From Cercophora sp. LCS_1 (Eukaryota > Ascomycota > Sordariomycetes > Sordariales > Lasiosphaeriaceae), in NCBI GenBank assembly GCA_036250225.1, contig JAPZLL010000031.1, positions 124,001 to 188,000 on the forward strand: a stretch of 64,000 nucleotides of DNA, written 5' to 3'. The notes under the pieces are model-generated. The model did not search any database. It was not told the origin of the DNA and worked only from the letters and a program-made list of their open reading frames with translations. Below are positions 48,694 through 59,900 of this stretch, piece after piece (position 1 is the stretch's first letter; each line of letters begins with the position of its first letter). The position numbers were made by a program, and so were the translations under genes.

Positions 48694-49435
48694 ATGTTCA
48701 ACCTCAGGCGGCTTGTCCTGGCCGCTGCCTTCTTCCTGGGCGTCGGCGTGCTCTTTGCGCAGGTGGCAGAGGCGGCCAAGGGTCCCAAGATCACCCACAA
48801 AGTCTTTTTCGACATCACCCAGGGCGATGAGCCCGTTGGCCGTATCGTCATCGGTCTCTACGGCAAGACTGTCCCCAAGACGGTCGAGAACTTCCGGGCT
48901 CTGGCCACCGGCGAGAAGGGCTTCGGCTATGAGGGGTCGACCTTCCACCGCGTCATCAAGCAGTTCATGATCCAGGGTGGTGACTTCACCAAGGGCGATG
49001 GTACCGGTGGAAAGTCCAGTATGCGCGCTGATTTCTTGTGTTGAGGGAATGTTCATCTGACATGAATGGCTTAGTCTACGGAGAGAAGTTCCAGGATGAG
49101 AACTTCAAGCTCAAGCACACCAAGAAGGGCCTCCTTTCCATGGCTAACGCTGGTCCCGACACCAACGGCTCTCAGTTTTTCATCACCACGGTTGTGACAA
49201 GGTAGGTGCTTCGTCCAGCGGCCCTGGCCGATTTGTTGTCGCTAACAGTAGCTCTTCGAATAGCTGGCTCGACGGCAGACACGTTGTCTTCGGCGAGGTT
49301 CTCGAGGGCTATGAGGTGGTTGAAAAGATCGAGACCGCTCCCACCAACCCTGGTGATAAGCCGGTCAAGACGGTCAAGATCGCCAAGAGTGGCGAGTTGG
49401 AGGTTCCCCCTGAAGGTATTCACGTGGAGCTTTAG
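48694..49435 (+). CDS. cypB: ER-lumen cyclophilin B (peptidyl-prolyl isomerase)
   Basis: Exons 48694-49018, 49075-49201 and 49264-49435 give 207 aa. A signal peptide (RRLVLAAAFFLGVGVLFAQVAEA) precedes a complete cyclophilin domain: ENFRALATGEKGFGYEGSTFHRVIKQFMIQGGDFT, GLLSMANAGPDTNGSQFFIT and SWLDGRHVVFGEV, including the catalytic Arg and the cyclosporin-contact Trp. The C-terminus HVEL resembles an HDEL-type ER retrieval signal. Family role: prolyl isomerisation during folding of secretory proteins. The last codons (GGT ATT CAC...) can also be read as a GT donor at 49416 that would replace HVEL by a downstream membrane-anchoring exon (49673-49860); see that entry. Introns are 56 and 62 nt, both GT-AG. 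Confidence 0.93.
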
Positions 49436-49672
49436 AAGCGCCGCCTCTTCTTTCCCCGCTTCACATAACATCAGTGCTTCTCGAACCCTTATGTCTCCCA
49501 TTTCATTGGCTCGGTGCATGGTTAAGATAAAAGAAATGATTGCACGGTGTACTTTTGGGCCGGAAATGAACATACGCGTTTCAACAAATCCCTTTTGACT
49601 TAAGATAAACTCTCGTTTTGGTATATCTGGTGTTCGTATGCTGATGGTTTCGTCCGCGTTCCCTGCTTCCAG

Positions 49673-49860
49673 AAGATATGAGCGGTTCCGCAGGATGGGC
49701 AGAGACCCCCGACGATGGCCCCCAGGAAGGTTGGGGAGTGATGAGCAAGGTCTTCCTCTTCGGAGTCATTGTTGCGCTCGTTGCTGCCTACATGCGGTTC
49801 TCCAAGCCCGGTCCGGCCCGGAACGGTGGCATCCTTGGCGAGGACAAGAGCTTGGCTTAG
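49673..49860 (+). CDS. Single-TM segment: alternative last exon of cyclophilin B or separate 60-aa microprotein
   Basis: An acceptor (CCCTGCTTCCAG, ending at 49672) is followed by an open frame ending in TAG at 49858-49860. As a stand-alone gene it would start at ATG 49678 and make a 60-aa protein: SGSAGWAETPDDGPQEGWG, one membrane helix (KVFLFGVIVALVAAYMRF) and a polar tail. Alternatively, splicing from GT at 49416 in cyclophilin B joins codon G|AA exactly in phase. That gives a 263-aa cyclophilin ending PPEEDMSGSAG... with a C-terminal membrane anchor in place of HVEL. The donor GTATTC is weak. The in-phase junction, the strong acceptor immediately before the ATG and the 240-bp distance make the shared-transcript reading attractive. 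I cannot decide without transcripts. Confidence 0.55.
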
Positions 49861-50327
49861 GTAAAAGGTATCGAGATTGAGGTGTCGCCCTGGCTATCTC
49901 TCGAACCTTCAAACACTCCATACTACTATTTCCGCGACAGAGAACAGGCAGACAGCGTTCCGAGTTTCGTAGCCTAGGGAAGGATGTGAAGAGCTCTCCT
50001 GCAGTCTATTTGGGAGATGGACTTCTTGGGCGCCGGGACATCAATTCAACAGATTTCGGCTTCTACCGATCGGAAAGATGAATATCGGCCACACCTGAAT
50101 TTTCAGATTTTAAGTCACGTTTCAGTATACATTGAGAATTATTCGTAGACAATATGCCGCCCCCCTTCTTGCAGGTTCCTAGGTGAGGGTGTTGAAGCTT
50201 GCGGTTCTAAGTTGCAGTGGTGCTTGCTGGGGACATCACGTGGTCCCCGTTTTTTGGCTCCCAAAAATTTGAAGATTTCCAGCGAGAACCCAAACTTATC
50301 CAGTGCACCAGAACAACAAGGGAAAAC
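49861..50327. other. Intergenic region upstream of TRM112
   Basis: 467 nt holding the 3' flank of the previous unit and the TRM112 promoter. Apart from the CACGTG-centred inverted repeat at 50229-50248 nothing stands out. Confidence 0.55.
50229..50248. promoter_or_regulatory. CACGTG E-box within an inverted repeat, TRM112 promoter
   Basis: The arms GGGGAC and GTCCCC enclose ATCACGTG, giving a near-perfect 20-bp dyad about 80-100 bp before the TRM112 start codon. RTCACGTG is the Cbf1-type bHLH site of fungi. The symmetric flanks suggest binding of a homodimer. Function is inferred from the motif. Confidence 0.4.
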
Positions 50328-50788
50328 ATGAAGCTCCTCACCTTGAATTTTCTGACTTGCGCAGTTAAAAACTGCAAGTCTTCGAACGACTCATTCCCTT
50401 TGCATCCCAAGGATGCCGAGCTGGCAAAAGATGAGGTTGAGCTCAACCCGCAGTTATTAGTCAATGTGCTGCCCCGCATTGATTGGAATGCCCTGCGAAC
50501 CACATCTACAGAGGTGCGTCTTGTCATGTTTTAAGTTTGCATCATACGTGGGCTACAAATAAAGAGAGAATGCGTGCTGATAGCATGCAGCTTGGTTTCC
50601 CAACACTCCCTGAGCAGCCACCTACTGCGGAGGAGCTAGAGGCAGACGATAAGATGCTGCAGGAGTTGCATACCCTCCTCATGGAGACTCAGCTTGTCGA
50701 GGGTAAGTTGGTATGCGGGCACTGTGGGCACGAATATGCAGTGAGGGAAGGCATTGCCAACTTTCTGCTGCCTAGTCATTTGGTATGA
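50328..50788 (+). CDS. TRM112: Trm112 methyltransferase-activating zinc protein
   Basis: Exons 50328-50513 and 50591-50788 give 127 aa, the usual size. The N-terminus MKLLTLNFLTC and the split zinc ribbon are diagnostic: C11 and C16 near the N-terminus, C104 and C107 in VCGHCGHEYAV near the C-terminus, ending in IANFLLPSHLV. Family knowledge: Trm112 is the obligate partner of several methyltransferases acting on tRNA (Trm9, Trm11), rRNA (Bud23) and eRF1 (Mtq2). The 77-nt intron (GTGCGT...TGCAG) falls between the helical insert and the second half of the ribbon. Confidence 0.94.
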
Positions 50789-51173
50789 AGTGAAACGCAC
50801 AAGCATGGTTGCTGCATGGCGGACGGTTCAGTCTTAGCATCACGGCGTTTATGAGTTGGTCAGGAGTCAAAGGAAAATCGATTGGGAACACTTGGGAAAA
50901 GGTCCTTGTATCGGTAAAAAGGCTTGTTGCGGGACAAAGGGGGGCTTCTTCCTCAAGATAGATATCATGGGTGTTGCGTAGTAAACCAATTTGATATCAA
51001 ATACGAGCAGCCACTTTAGACAAGAGAGCAACTCCCGAAGGGCAGGAGCGCTCTGGTGATCCCATAATTAATAAGTCCAAGCCTCCATGAACTCCAACCG
51101 CCCAGTCAATATGCTACAATTCTGTTCAAGCACGCCACACCAGACAATGCGACGCAGTGATGACACACGCTAT
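50789..51173. other. Convergent spacer TRM112 / BIG1
   Basis: 385 nt between two stop codons. It contains TTAATAAG near 51068 and other AT-rich bits suitable for 3' ends. No gene seen. Confidence 0.5.
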
Positions 51174-52173
51174 TTACAACTTCTTCTGCGCTGCAGGCCC
51201 GTTCTCCTTGTCAAACGCGCCATACGACACCTCAAGACTGGCAAGAGCCCTGAGACCGACGCCAAGGATAGAGAGCATGACGATAAGGGCAATCAAGCCG
51301 GAGAAGATCCCTGGGCGCCTAGTCAATACTATCCAACGTCAGGCGTGACGGCGAGACTCACCTGGAGTAAAGAACTGATACTTCTCAAAGAGAGGAAGAT
51401 TCGTAGAGTTGCCTTTGGCCGTTCTCCTCAAGCCGGCGGCGAGCATCTCTTGTCCTGCCGCTTGCCTCTTCAAGTCCATATGGACGGGCTCGATAAATTC
51501 AGGTTCATATGCCTTGAATTCATTCGGGTCTGAGAACATCACTACCGTATACTCCCCGTCCAACGTGTCAAGCAGCCGACCGAGCTCATGATCTACCCCT
51601 GTATTAGCGACGACCTACTGGCATTGACTCTGATTGGGCTTACCGTTATCACTCAGTGTTTCCCTCCTCTTTTCGGTCTCCCTCAGCCCTGGAAGATGTG
51701 CCAGCTCCACCCGGTCGACCTTTGCGACCTTGCCCTTCTCAGCGCACGCTTGGACAACATAATCACTCAGGGGCTTCGTAGAGACTTGGCCAATCACCTC
51801 GGCGACACTCAAGCGGCCGCGCGTTGTCTCGCTCGCCATCGCGCGACACAGATTCGGCATGTTGCAACGGTACACTCCTCCATCACGGATGTCTGCGGCG
51901 TGAACGTTGGGCTGGGAAACGAAAACGTAGTGATCTGTTGGACACGAAGCGAGAAGCTTTTGGGCGGTGGCGATGACCTTGCTGCTTGTTTGCAGCTGAG
52001 CGCTGTCCGGCGATTCGGGGAGGCTAATGACGGTTAGGGACGCATCGTAAATGTGGAGGGATTGAAACACGGGAGGCGTACTTGGCTGTGGAAAACAAGA
52101 CAAATGGAGAGGAGTCAGAGAAGGCCTGCACCGTTGCGCAGGCCAGGAGTGTGGCTGCTATGGAGAGCTGCAT
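51174..52173 (-). CDS. BIG1: Big1-like ER membrane protein (Ac45/Voa1 TM family)
   Basis: Minus strand, exons 52173-52082, 52023-51644, 51592-51362 and 51310-51174, 279 aa. A signal peptide (MQLSIAATLLACATVQAF) precedes a luminal domain beginning SDSSPFVLFSTANLP. Near the end come LPLFEKYQFFTPG and a single membrane helix (IFSGLIALIVMLSILGVGLRAL, from residue 236). The tail LEVSYGAFDKENGPAAQKKL ends in Lys-Lys near the C-terminus, possibly for ER retrieval. Family knowledge: Big1 is an ER protein needed for cell-wall beta-1,6-glucan, related through its TM region to the V-ATPase assembly factor Voa1/Ac45. Which role applies cannot be read from sequence. Introns of 58, 51 and 51 nt are all GT-AG and keep phase. 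Confidence 0.85.
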
Positions 52174-52405
52174 CGTTCTGGCAGTGGTGAGCTCTTGGTC
52201 GCGCTGCGATGCGGGATGTCCCAGGCCTTTGCGGTGATGAACAGCTACAGGTGATGACGGGCCTTACAGGGCGGTGTTTCGCGGCAGAACGTCAGCCAGA
52301 TAAGACCCACTTAAGTTTCCCTTCTCGAGGGGCCCGATTGGGAAAGTTACAGCTGCTTTTACTGCTTTTACAGCACATTAAGCAAGAAAGCTACGACAAG
52401 AAAAG
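52174..52405. promoter_or_regulatory. Compact bidirectional promoter BIG1 / RRP17
   Basis: Only 232 bp separate the two divergent start codons, so both promoters and both leaders must share this stretch. It contains GCGATGCG near 52204, similar to the PAC element of ribosome-biogenesis promoters, and a CCCTTCTCGAGGGG dyad near 52320. Confidence 0.5.
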
Positions 52406-53120
52406 ATGTTTGCGCAACCACGACCTAAGAAAAATACGCTGCAGCCGCCGCCGAAGAAGAGGAAGGTCGCCCACAAGATTGAGGAGATCACGTTCGACAA
52501 GGATGCCAGAAGCGAATACCTTTCCGGTTTCCGCAAGCGCAAGCAGGCGCGAATCAAGCAGGCACAAGAGATTGCAGCGAAGAAGGAGCGAGAGGAGAGG
52601 ATTGAAATGAGAAAGCAGGTGTGTGAATTTGTGAGCGGAGTTGCAGGGTGCGGGCTGACACCTGCCATTCCAGATTCGAGAGGAAAGAAGGCAAGCGGTC
52701 GAAGAGCATGTGCAAACAGTTCAGAAAATCCTCCACGAGGCCGAGAGCGCCGGCACAGGAATGGCGCCGGGAGATGATAGCTCCTTAGAAGACGAGTGGG
52801 ATGGCTTGTCCGACGATGCCGTGCCTGAAGCTCCGATCGATCTTGAAGAGGAGTACATCGACGAAGACCGTTACACCAGCGTCACCGTCGAGGCTGTCAA
52901 TGTGGATAGAGACGGCCTCCACAAGCCAGGGGCCCAAATAGAGAAGGAGAAAAGTACAGACCACTCCCAGGTGACGCAACAGGGTCAAAATGACGAGAAA
53001 GAAAAGGCCAAGGGGGGGAAGGAGTGGCCGAAAAAGAAAAAGAAAACATTCCGATACGAGTCAAAATTTGACAGGAAGGTAACAGAGAGAAAACAGAAAG
53101 CCAAGCGCAGTAAGAGGTAG
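52406..53120 (+). CDS. RRP17: Rrp17 / Nop25-type rRNA-processing protein
   Basis: Exons 52406-52618 and 52674-53120 give 219 aa. The N-terminus is basic with a clear nuclear signal (PPPKKRKVAHK), followed by EITFDKDARSEYLSGFRKRKQARIKQAQEIAAKKERE, the Nop25/NOL12 family core and a long charged helix. The middle is acidic and the end strongly basic (KKKKKTFRYESKFDRKVTERKQKAKRSKR). Family knowledge: Rrp17 is a nucleolar protein with 5'-3' exonuclease activity that trims pre-60S rRNA. The 55-nt intron (GTGTGT...CCAG, GCTGAC branch) interrupts the helix in phase 0. Confidence 0.9.
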
Positions 53121-53387
53121 CCTGGCCGCCCCGAATAACGACCTGCATGCAGACAATTGTCATCAGGGGAGCCTCCTTTTCCATAAACGAGCGAAGGTTG
53201 GCAAATGTGCTTAATGAGTAGCAACACTAAGTACTGAGGTCGTGTCGAGGACTTTTCACGTCCTTACCCTCCTAATCCATCCGTACGACATGTGCCCTGA
53301 CAACAAAATCTAAGCTGAAGCCGACAATCCAGTGTGCTGTGGTGAGAACTCGCAAACAGAAACCTGAAATCGTGCCATGCGAAAGGA

Positions 53388-54171
53388 TCAGATGTTGCCG
53401 ATCTCCGCCTGGAACTCCTCCAGCTCCTTTTGCACAGTGGCATACTTCTTGGCCATCTCCTCATACTTTGCCTCCCAGTTGTCCCGTTCAGCCTCCAGAG
53501 CCTGCACCTTGCGTTCAAAATGCCCGGCCTTGACGTCGGTCTGTCGAAGCCTAATGGAAGGTTAGTGTCATCAAAGATCTTGAGACTCTCGAGCTGAATG
53601 GCCACCATCACCAAGAGGGAGGGTCAAGTTGCAAGGGATGCGACGTACTTCTCGTTGGCCTCGCGCAATGTCTTATCGGCCTCTTCGGCCTCCTCCTCAA
53701 GCAGCTGGAGCCTTCGCGACAAGGCCTCACTACTGCCAACGGCTTGCTCCCCCTCGGAGGCAGCTTTCTTTAGATCGGCGATCTTGGCCTCCAGCTTCTC
53801 GACCTCCGACTCAAGGTTGCCATTTCGGTGCTGCAGGGAGGTGATTTCTTGCTCCTTCTGAAGATTCTCTTGCTCAAGGACTTTGACTCGGGACTGGAGC
53901 TCCTCGGCCTTGGAGCTGGCTTCGTCAGCCTCCAGGCGGAGCTGGTTCATTTTCTGTGACGCAGAATAACATGGTTAGCCCAAACTCGAACCGTATGAAA
54001 CTGTATATAAGATGCGTCAACGGCCCAAACCGTGAGAGAAGGCCGGACGCTGGAAAGGACTCAAGTCCGTTTGCGTCGTGGCGTCGGCGTTGATGAGGGG
54101 TGCCCGCATGGTGGGGTATAAACAGGGGTCCAGCTCAACAGCATTGGGCTCACCTCCTTGATGCGATCCAT
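53388..54171 (-). CDS. TPM1: Tropomyosin
   Basis: Minus strand, exons 54171-54154, 53953-53649 and 53550-53388, 161 aa, equal to S. pombe Cdc8. The first exon encodes only MDRIKE, then KMNQLRLEADEASSKAEELQ. The whole protein is one continuous heptad coiled coil without Pro or Gly breaks until the last few residues (EEFQAEIGNI). Family knowledge: tropomyosin polymerises along formin-nucleated actin cables and regulates myosin, at septa and hyphal tips. The tiny 18-nt first coding exon followed by a 200-nt intron makes the start easy to miss; it restores the canonical Met-Asp/Glu N-terminus. Confidence 0.94.
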
Positions 54172-54629
54172 TATGGCGGTTTTTAAGGGAGCGGGAACTC
54201 TGGAATAGCAAAAACGGGGTGGTTTCAAAAGGAGAGGATGGTTTGAGAAGAGAGTAGATTGCACGGATTGGTTTTGCGGAGGTGGGAATGGGAGGAGGTA
54301 GAAAGGTTGCAGGCAGTGGTGGTGCGGTGGGTTGAAATGACAGGCGCCCCTCCTCCCCGAGTGGGCGGCGTTTCGATTTGTTGCGGTCGGTGACGGTCAC
54401 TTGTCTGATCTCCAAGGCCCGGCTAAATGTGGGGCTAGCCCAACTTGGATGGTTGCTGTGTCAACCAACGCATTTCTCGTCCAAGAAACACAATTCAACG
54501 CGATCCCAGCCTCAATATTTCACCCCTGCAACAATCTTGCGTTCCCTTTACCAAGAGCAACCAGTCCTCATCTTGCCAACACAGTCCCGAATTGGTTGTC
54601 TGGGAAGCTATTCCCAGGCTTCTACCATC
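54172..54629. other. Divergent promoter region tropomyosin / securin-like
   Basis: 458 bp between start codons, with a purine-rich segment (GGAGGTGGGAATGGGAGGAGG) near 54279 on the tropomyosin side. No gene or diagnostic cell-cycle element recognised. Confidence 0.5.
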
Positions 54630-56012
54630 ATGCTAGCCGCTCACCATAACCAAGAGAACGTCTACGCGCACCAGGCTGAAGCGTCGAAGCAGCAGCTTCA
54701 ATCGAAAACGCCGGGTGCACGCTTTCCAAAGACTCCGCTCAAGGTGTCCCTCCATGACGAGAACACCAGTAACGTTTTCGGTGGCAAGAGCGCTCTAAGA
54801 ACTAAAGGCAACAACGAGAATGTCGTGACAATTGGGAAAGGCGGCAATGCTACGGGCAAGCCGGGGAGGGCAATGGTGACGCCAGCAGGTGAGTGCAGTC
54901 ATCCAATACCAAACCAGTTCTTCTCGTGCAGGCATTGACCTACTCTCATAGAGCCGAGAACCGCAAGAGCGCCACTAGGAAATAAAACAACGAATGCGAA
55001 AGCGCGAGCAACCCAGCAGACTGGTGTTAAGGACATTGTACGGGAATTCGAGAAAACCACGATCAAACCCACGGCTACCGCACGACCCAGGCAGCCTGCT
55101 CCTCAAATTGATGCGTCGAAGCTAGACGTTCACATCGACAAGGGGCCTTTGGGGGAAGAGGAGGATGTCGAGTATGCGCCACCGAAGCTGAAGGAGATCC
55201 CGTACGAATCGGATGTATTCCCTGACGGTGTTTTGACTTACGAGGGTCTGAAGCCTGAAAATCTCTTCAAAGGCTATTACGATCACTACTTCAACAAGAT
55301 CGACGAGAATGGGATGTCGGCACAGGAGAGGGCGATTGAGCACCAGAGACAGCTAGAATTTCAGCGTGGCGACGAGCAGATATTGCGAGACATGGAGGAG
55401 TTTGATTGGAGCATCGGCGATGTCCCAGAGAGCAAAGGCGTGTTCAAAGTCAAGAAAGACGACGATGCTTTGGACACAGTCGCCCAGGTCAAGAAAGCGG
55501 CAAGACTTGCCCCTAGGGCCCCAAACACCATCGCTTCCAGGAAAGCGGCCGCTGCTCTCGCAATGTCTGCAAAGGCAGCCAGTACATCCCAGACAAAACC
55601 TGCCAAGACGAGTGTCGCCCCAAAGGGACAGTCTTTCCTGCTGCCCCGGAAAAGGCCCGTCCAACCAGCTGCTCAGCCAACATTCGGAGTACGTGAGCGG
55701 GCGACGGCCATCGCGGCATCCCGAAGCACCCTGGGTTACAGCAAAGGAAGATCTGCTCTGTCAGCAGCCACCCGGCAACACGAGCCACCAGTTATCAAGC
55801 CTCGTGCATTGTCGCGAACTGCCAGCACAGCATCTTCGGGTTCGGACTGCACTATCACACCAGCGCGTTTCGCGAGAACCCAAGCCTCGAATGATCTCAA
55901 AAAGCCAGTGTTTATGGCCATCTTTGACTTCGACGAAGAAGATGATCGGCTGCCCAGCACGCCGGGACCTGACGACTCTGAGGATGAATTTCAGCTTCCT
56001 ACGGACTTTTAA
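54630..56012 (+). CDS. Securin-like anaphase inhibitor (Cut2/Pds1 type)
   Basis: Exons 54630-54888 and 54952-56012 (63-nt intron) give 439 aa. Features that point to securin: a destruction-box-like RAPLGNKTTN at about residues 92-101, similar to the RxPL-type boxes of Pds1 and Cut2; a KPLK-like segment TPGARFPKTPLKVSLHDEN; and the acidic EEEDVEYAPP, resembling the conserved DIEY-x-PP separase-binding element of securins. The N-terminal KEN box appears as QEN (residues 8-10). The rest is disordered, Ala/Ser/Lys-rich, ending in an acidic tail. Expected role: chaperone and inhibitor of separase until APC/C-driven degradation at anaphase. Securins diverge fast, so this rests on short motifs and layout. 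Confidence 0.65.
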
Positions 56013-56908
56013 ATTGGCGTATGCGGTCGAATTCACAATGCAATGACTTGGCGTTTGTTGGCAGAGGCGTTGGAAGTGAACTAAGTTCTTTTTACTCATG
56101 ACTACTAATTCCGGATTGGCTTTGTTCGGGAGCCCGGGCTTTGGGTTGGGATCATCAAGGCTCTGGAATGTTACAGGCGGAAGGGACATTAGGCCTCAAG
56201 TAAAGCCTCCCTGATGGGACAAATGTACAGATAATCCTGAGAACAGCAAGGCCTACATGAGGAACAGTTTTCACCTGAAATCTCTTCGTGTCCACGGCGC
56301 TGTAGTTGCAGAGCCGCCATAGGCTCAAAAAAAATGTGTGGAATCCAACAGCTAGCGAATGGATGCGTCCCCGCCTCTCCAATGTTGTTGGATTGCGTCA
56401 CACAAGCCACACCAGCCACAGATTTCTTGACAGAGGCCTGAGCGGGCCCCGCAACTGGCCCAGATCCGAAGCGAGAAAATGCCAATGCCGTTTTTGGCTT
56501 AGCCACCTCATCGCTCGTGAATTCGTCCCCTGCTTGATGGAACTCCTTGAACACCTCAAACCTTCAACCTCGCTCGTGCGGCCTCAAATTTTGCAGCCCA
56601 ACTCGGTCTCCGCAGCGCCTTCCGCGTCTTCTTCGTTTGCGATCGTCGAACTTCGCTGACCCGACAAGTTTGTCTACTTTTCCGGCCGCGGCGCGCACAC
56701 AAGAATCGCTTGGTGGCCGCCAATTCAAACCCTGGTTGCCCTGATCGGCAAAGGTCTGTCGCGTGCGGCTCCCCATGCGCGCGTGAGAAAGTCGCCTCAA
56801 CCTCAACTCGAGTTTCCCATCACACATGCATGGTGTTTTTCAACATTTCCGACACGAGATATGATGGTTGGAGCACGGAGGGAGCGGTAGACCTCACCCA
56901 CTTTCGCA
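56013..56908. other. Intergenic region upstream of SET1
   Basis: 896 nt. The left part is the 3' flank of the securin-like gene; the right part is the promoter and 5' leader of SET1. Short upstream ATGs (for example 56826) precede the SET1 start. No gene recognised. Confidence 0.5.
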
Positions 56909-59900
56909 ATGACTCGGCCAGCTGGCGCGAGTTTCGCTCAGTTCTTCCCTGCCGCGCCGCGGGCCACGAGGGACAGAAACACGGAGCGCGAGCGAGCACG
57001 CGTACGAGCGCAGGAGTCACCATCCACTCGGATAGCTGACACGGGCGGCCACCACACCCCATTGGGTTCATCGCCCTCACGAACAGACAACAGCGCTGGC
57101 ACCGGCCCTGGCCCTGACCGTGTCTCCAGACCGAGGTATCATGCGAATGGTGTGGCCGCTGATGTCGCACCTCCCGCCCTTTCTGACGACACCGAGTCGC
57201 TTGTCGATACACTCAATACCGTAGGCTCAGCAAGCTCTCATGCCAGCACAAGTTCTTCGCTCTTCAGCACTGCGACGCAACAGAACGCCGTGGCTGCGAT
57301 GAGAAACTCAAACAACCATCTCACCCCGCTCACGACAATCGACTCTCCATCTTCAAGTCTCACAGTCGCAGCCCCTCCAAAGGCTCAATCGACCACTCCG
57401 AAGTACTACGACGAGTCTACCGACATTTTTGATGAGAACCACAGCGTCTCTGCTCAGAACGTCGACCGTATCCCAGCCCGAGATCCCGGCCGCTCGATCA
57501 AGTGCATAAAATTCATATATGAACCCCCACTTGACCAGAAGAATCTGAACACCGACCGTAGGAAACCGAAACTGGTACAGAAGGAGTTTGGATTGGTACG
57601 TACATACAGAACAATACCCATACGTTGAGGGGAGAGGAGGGGCGTCATCTCTGCTGTGAATGATTTGGCTAATACCGTTTGAACAGGCCGCAGAAGATGA
57701 CGTCCCTCCTCCAGATCCTCGCCTCAAGAAGGGGAAACTCAGCTACATCAATGTCGACTTCTGCCATCACCCCAGAGCCCGGTTACGGCATGCGCCATAC
57801 AATCTGCGGCCGTACAAATACGACCCTAAGACGTCGTGTGGGCCTGGGCCCCCAAGCCAAATTCTCGTCACCGGTTTCAATCCTTTGATTGCCTTTCCCA
57901 AAGTGGTGGCGGTCTTTGCCGTCTATGGCGACATTGCGGAGAGCAGCAACAAGATGCACCCGGAGACGGGCAGCTACCTCGGTTTTGCAACGTTTCGTTT
58001 TAAGGATTCGAAGCCAAGCCGTTCACGACCGGTAGCCATCAGTGCTCACGATGCTGCTAAACGCGCGATCCGTAGTATGCACGGGAAGAGAATTGAAGCG
58101 AGCACGGTTCGGGTAGAATACGACCCAGATGGCCGCAAGAGCTCGCGGATGCTTGAGGAAGCACTGAACAAGGACAGGGAACGGTCTCATGGTTCGACAC
58201 TCTTGTCCAAGATTCCTACTGGCCCTCGACCGAAGGACTTCGTACCAGGCCCTCCCCCAAGCGCACCCAAGGGACCAGCTGCACACCGAGCAGTCACGGG
58301 GGTCCAAGAAGGTGCCTGGCCTCTCGCAAAGCCTCGATCTAGCATCCATGAGCTTGAGCTCGTCACCAACAAAATTAAGCATGAGCCATACATCTTCATC
58401 GCCAAGGACTACGTTCCCGTGCTGTTTTCTACCATTCTGCACATGAAAAAGCGACTGAAGGCACACAACTTCGAGGACATCCGCATCGACCGAAGAGGCT
58501 ATTACATCATTTTCCGTGACAGCTCCAGTGGCCGGACCGAGGCCGAAAGGTGCTTTCGATCAGCAAATCAAACAAAGCTGTTCAACTACTGCATGGCTAT
58601 GGAGCTGCATCGCTATGGCACGGTTGGCAGGAGTTCACGGGAACCAAGCGAGAGTCCTAGGTTTGCACGTAGCTCGGAATTTAGACCGACATCCGAGTAC
58701 CGGAAGCGGGACGACCAAGATCGCCGAAGGCGGGAGGAGGAGGCTGACCTGGAAGAGGAAAAAAAACAGAGAGCTAAGAACTTTGACCCTGTTCTGGAAG
58801 CCGTGGAAGTTGTCCGCCGGGAAATGGTCGAACAACTCATCAGACAAGTCCGGCAAACAATCTCCGCACCCGTTTTGGCCAATTATCTTGACCCTGCAAA
58901 TCACGTCGCCAAGCGTAGAAAGCTAGGAATTGACGACCCGCAGAGACTGCCCTCGATTGTTTTCGATGACTCTGAGGAGAAGTCACCCATTGGTACACCC
59001 AACTCGAGAGCCGACCCCATCGAAAGACGCACAGCTCGACTCGATGTCAGTGCCTTGTCTCGTATCCGGAGGGTCAAAAACAACGGCCTCAATACTCGCA
59101 AGCATGGATTCAATGATCCATTTGCGCGGCAACGAGCGCCAACTATGCGCCCGGCATTCCGTTCGCTTCATTACCGACTTCGTGGAGATAGTGACGACGA
59201 GTCGGAAGATGAAACAGAAAACCGGGATTCCGTGGCAAGGGACACCGAGGAGCCAGAATCCAGACCAAGGAGTCGCATGAGTACAGATGACGATGCAGGC
59301 AAGGATGAGGATGCCTCCTGGGGTGCGGCTGAGGATGACTCCATGACAGAGGCCAGCTTCGCACTCAACGACGGCTCAGTTTTGCCTAAGAAGAGGAAGC
59401 TTGACCTCCCGCTAGAAAAGGCCATGAAGAGACAGAAGAAAACAGATGAGGAACTGTTTGGTGTGACTATTGATCGCATCGACAGTGTGTTTCCTTCAAG
59501 GGAGCCCTCTCCGGCCGACATCATTCTTCCTGACGCTGAACCTGTTGAGCAGGACCAAAGGGATACCGATAGCTCACGGATGCCGACACCCGCTCCAGGT
59601 GCCAAGCCCAAGAAAAAGCCAGGCAAGCCCAAGAAGAAGTCCAAGAAACAGATCTTCGAAGAACGTGAGGCCCTCAAGAAACAGCAGTTTGAGACCTCCG
59701 AGAAGGAAACGCCCCAACCCGAAGAGCCCGAGGATATCGAGCCCACCCCCGAGGTAGAACCGCCGCTCAAAAAGGAGGAGTTTGAGGATGTTCAAACGAA
59801 CGAAAAACCTGACCTCGACAAAAATCTGTACCCGTCCGCCATACTCCCAGCCCTGCCACTGCCCTCTGGCTTTACTCTCGACGTGACATCTCTGCAACGA

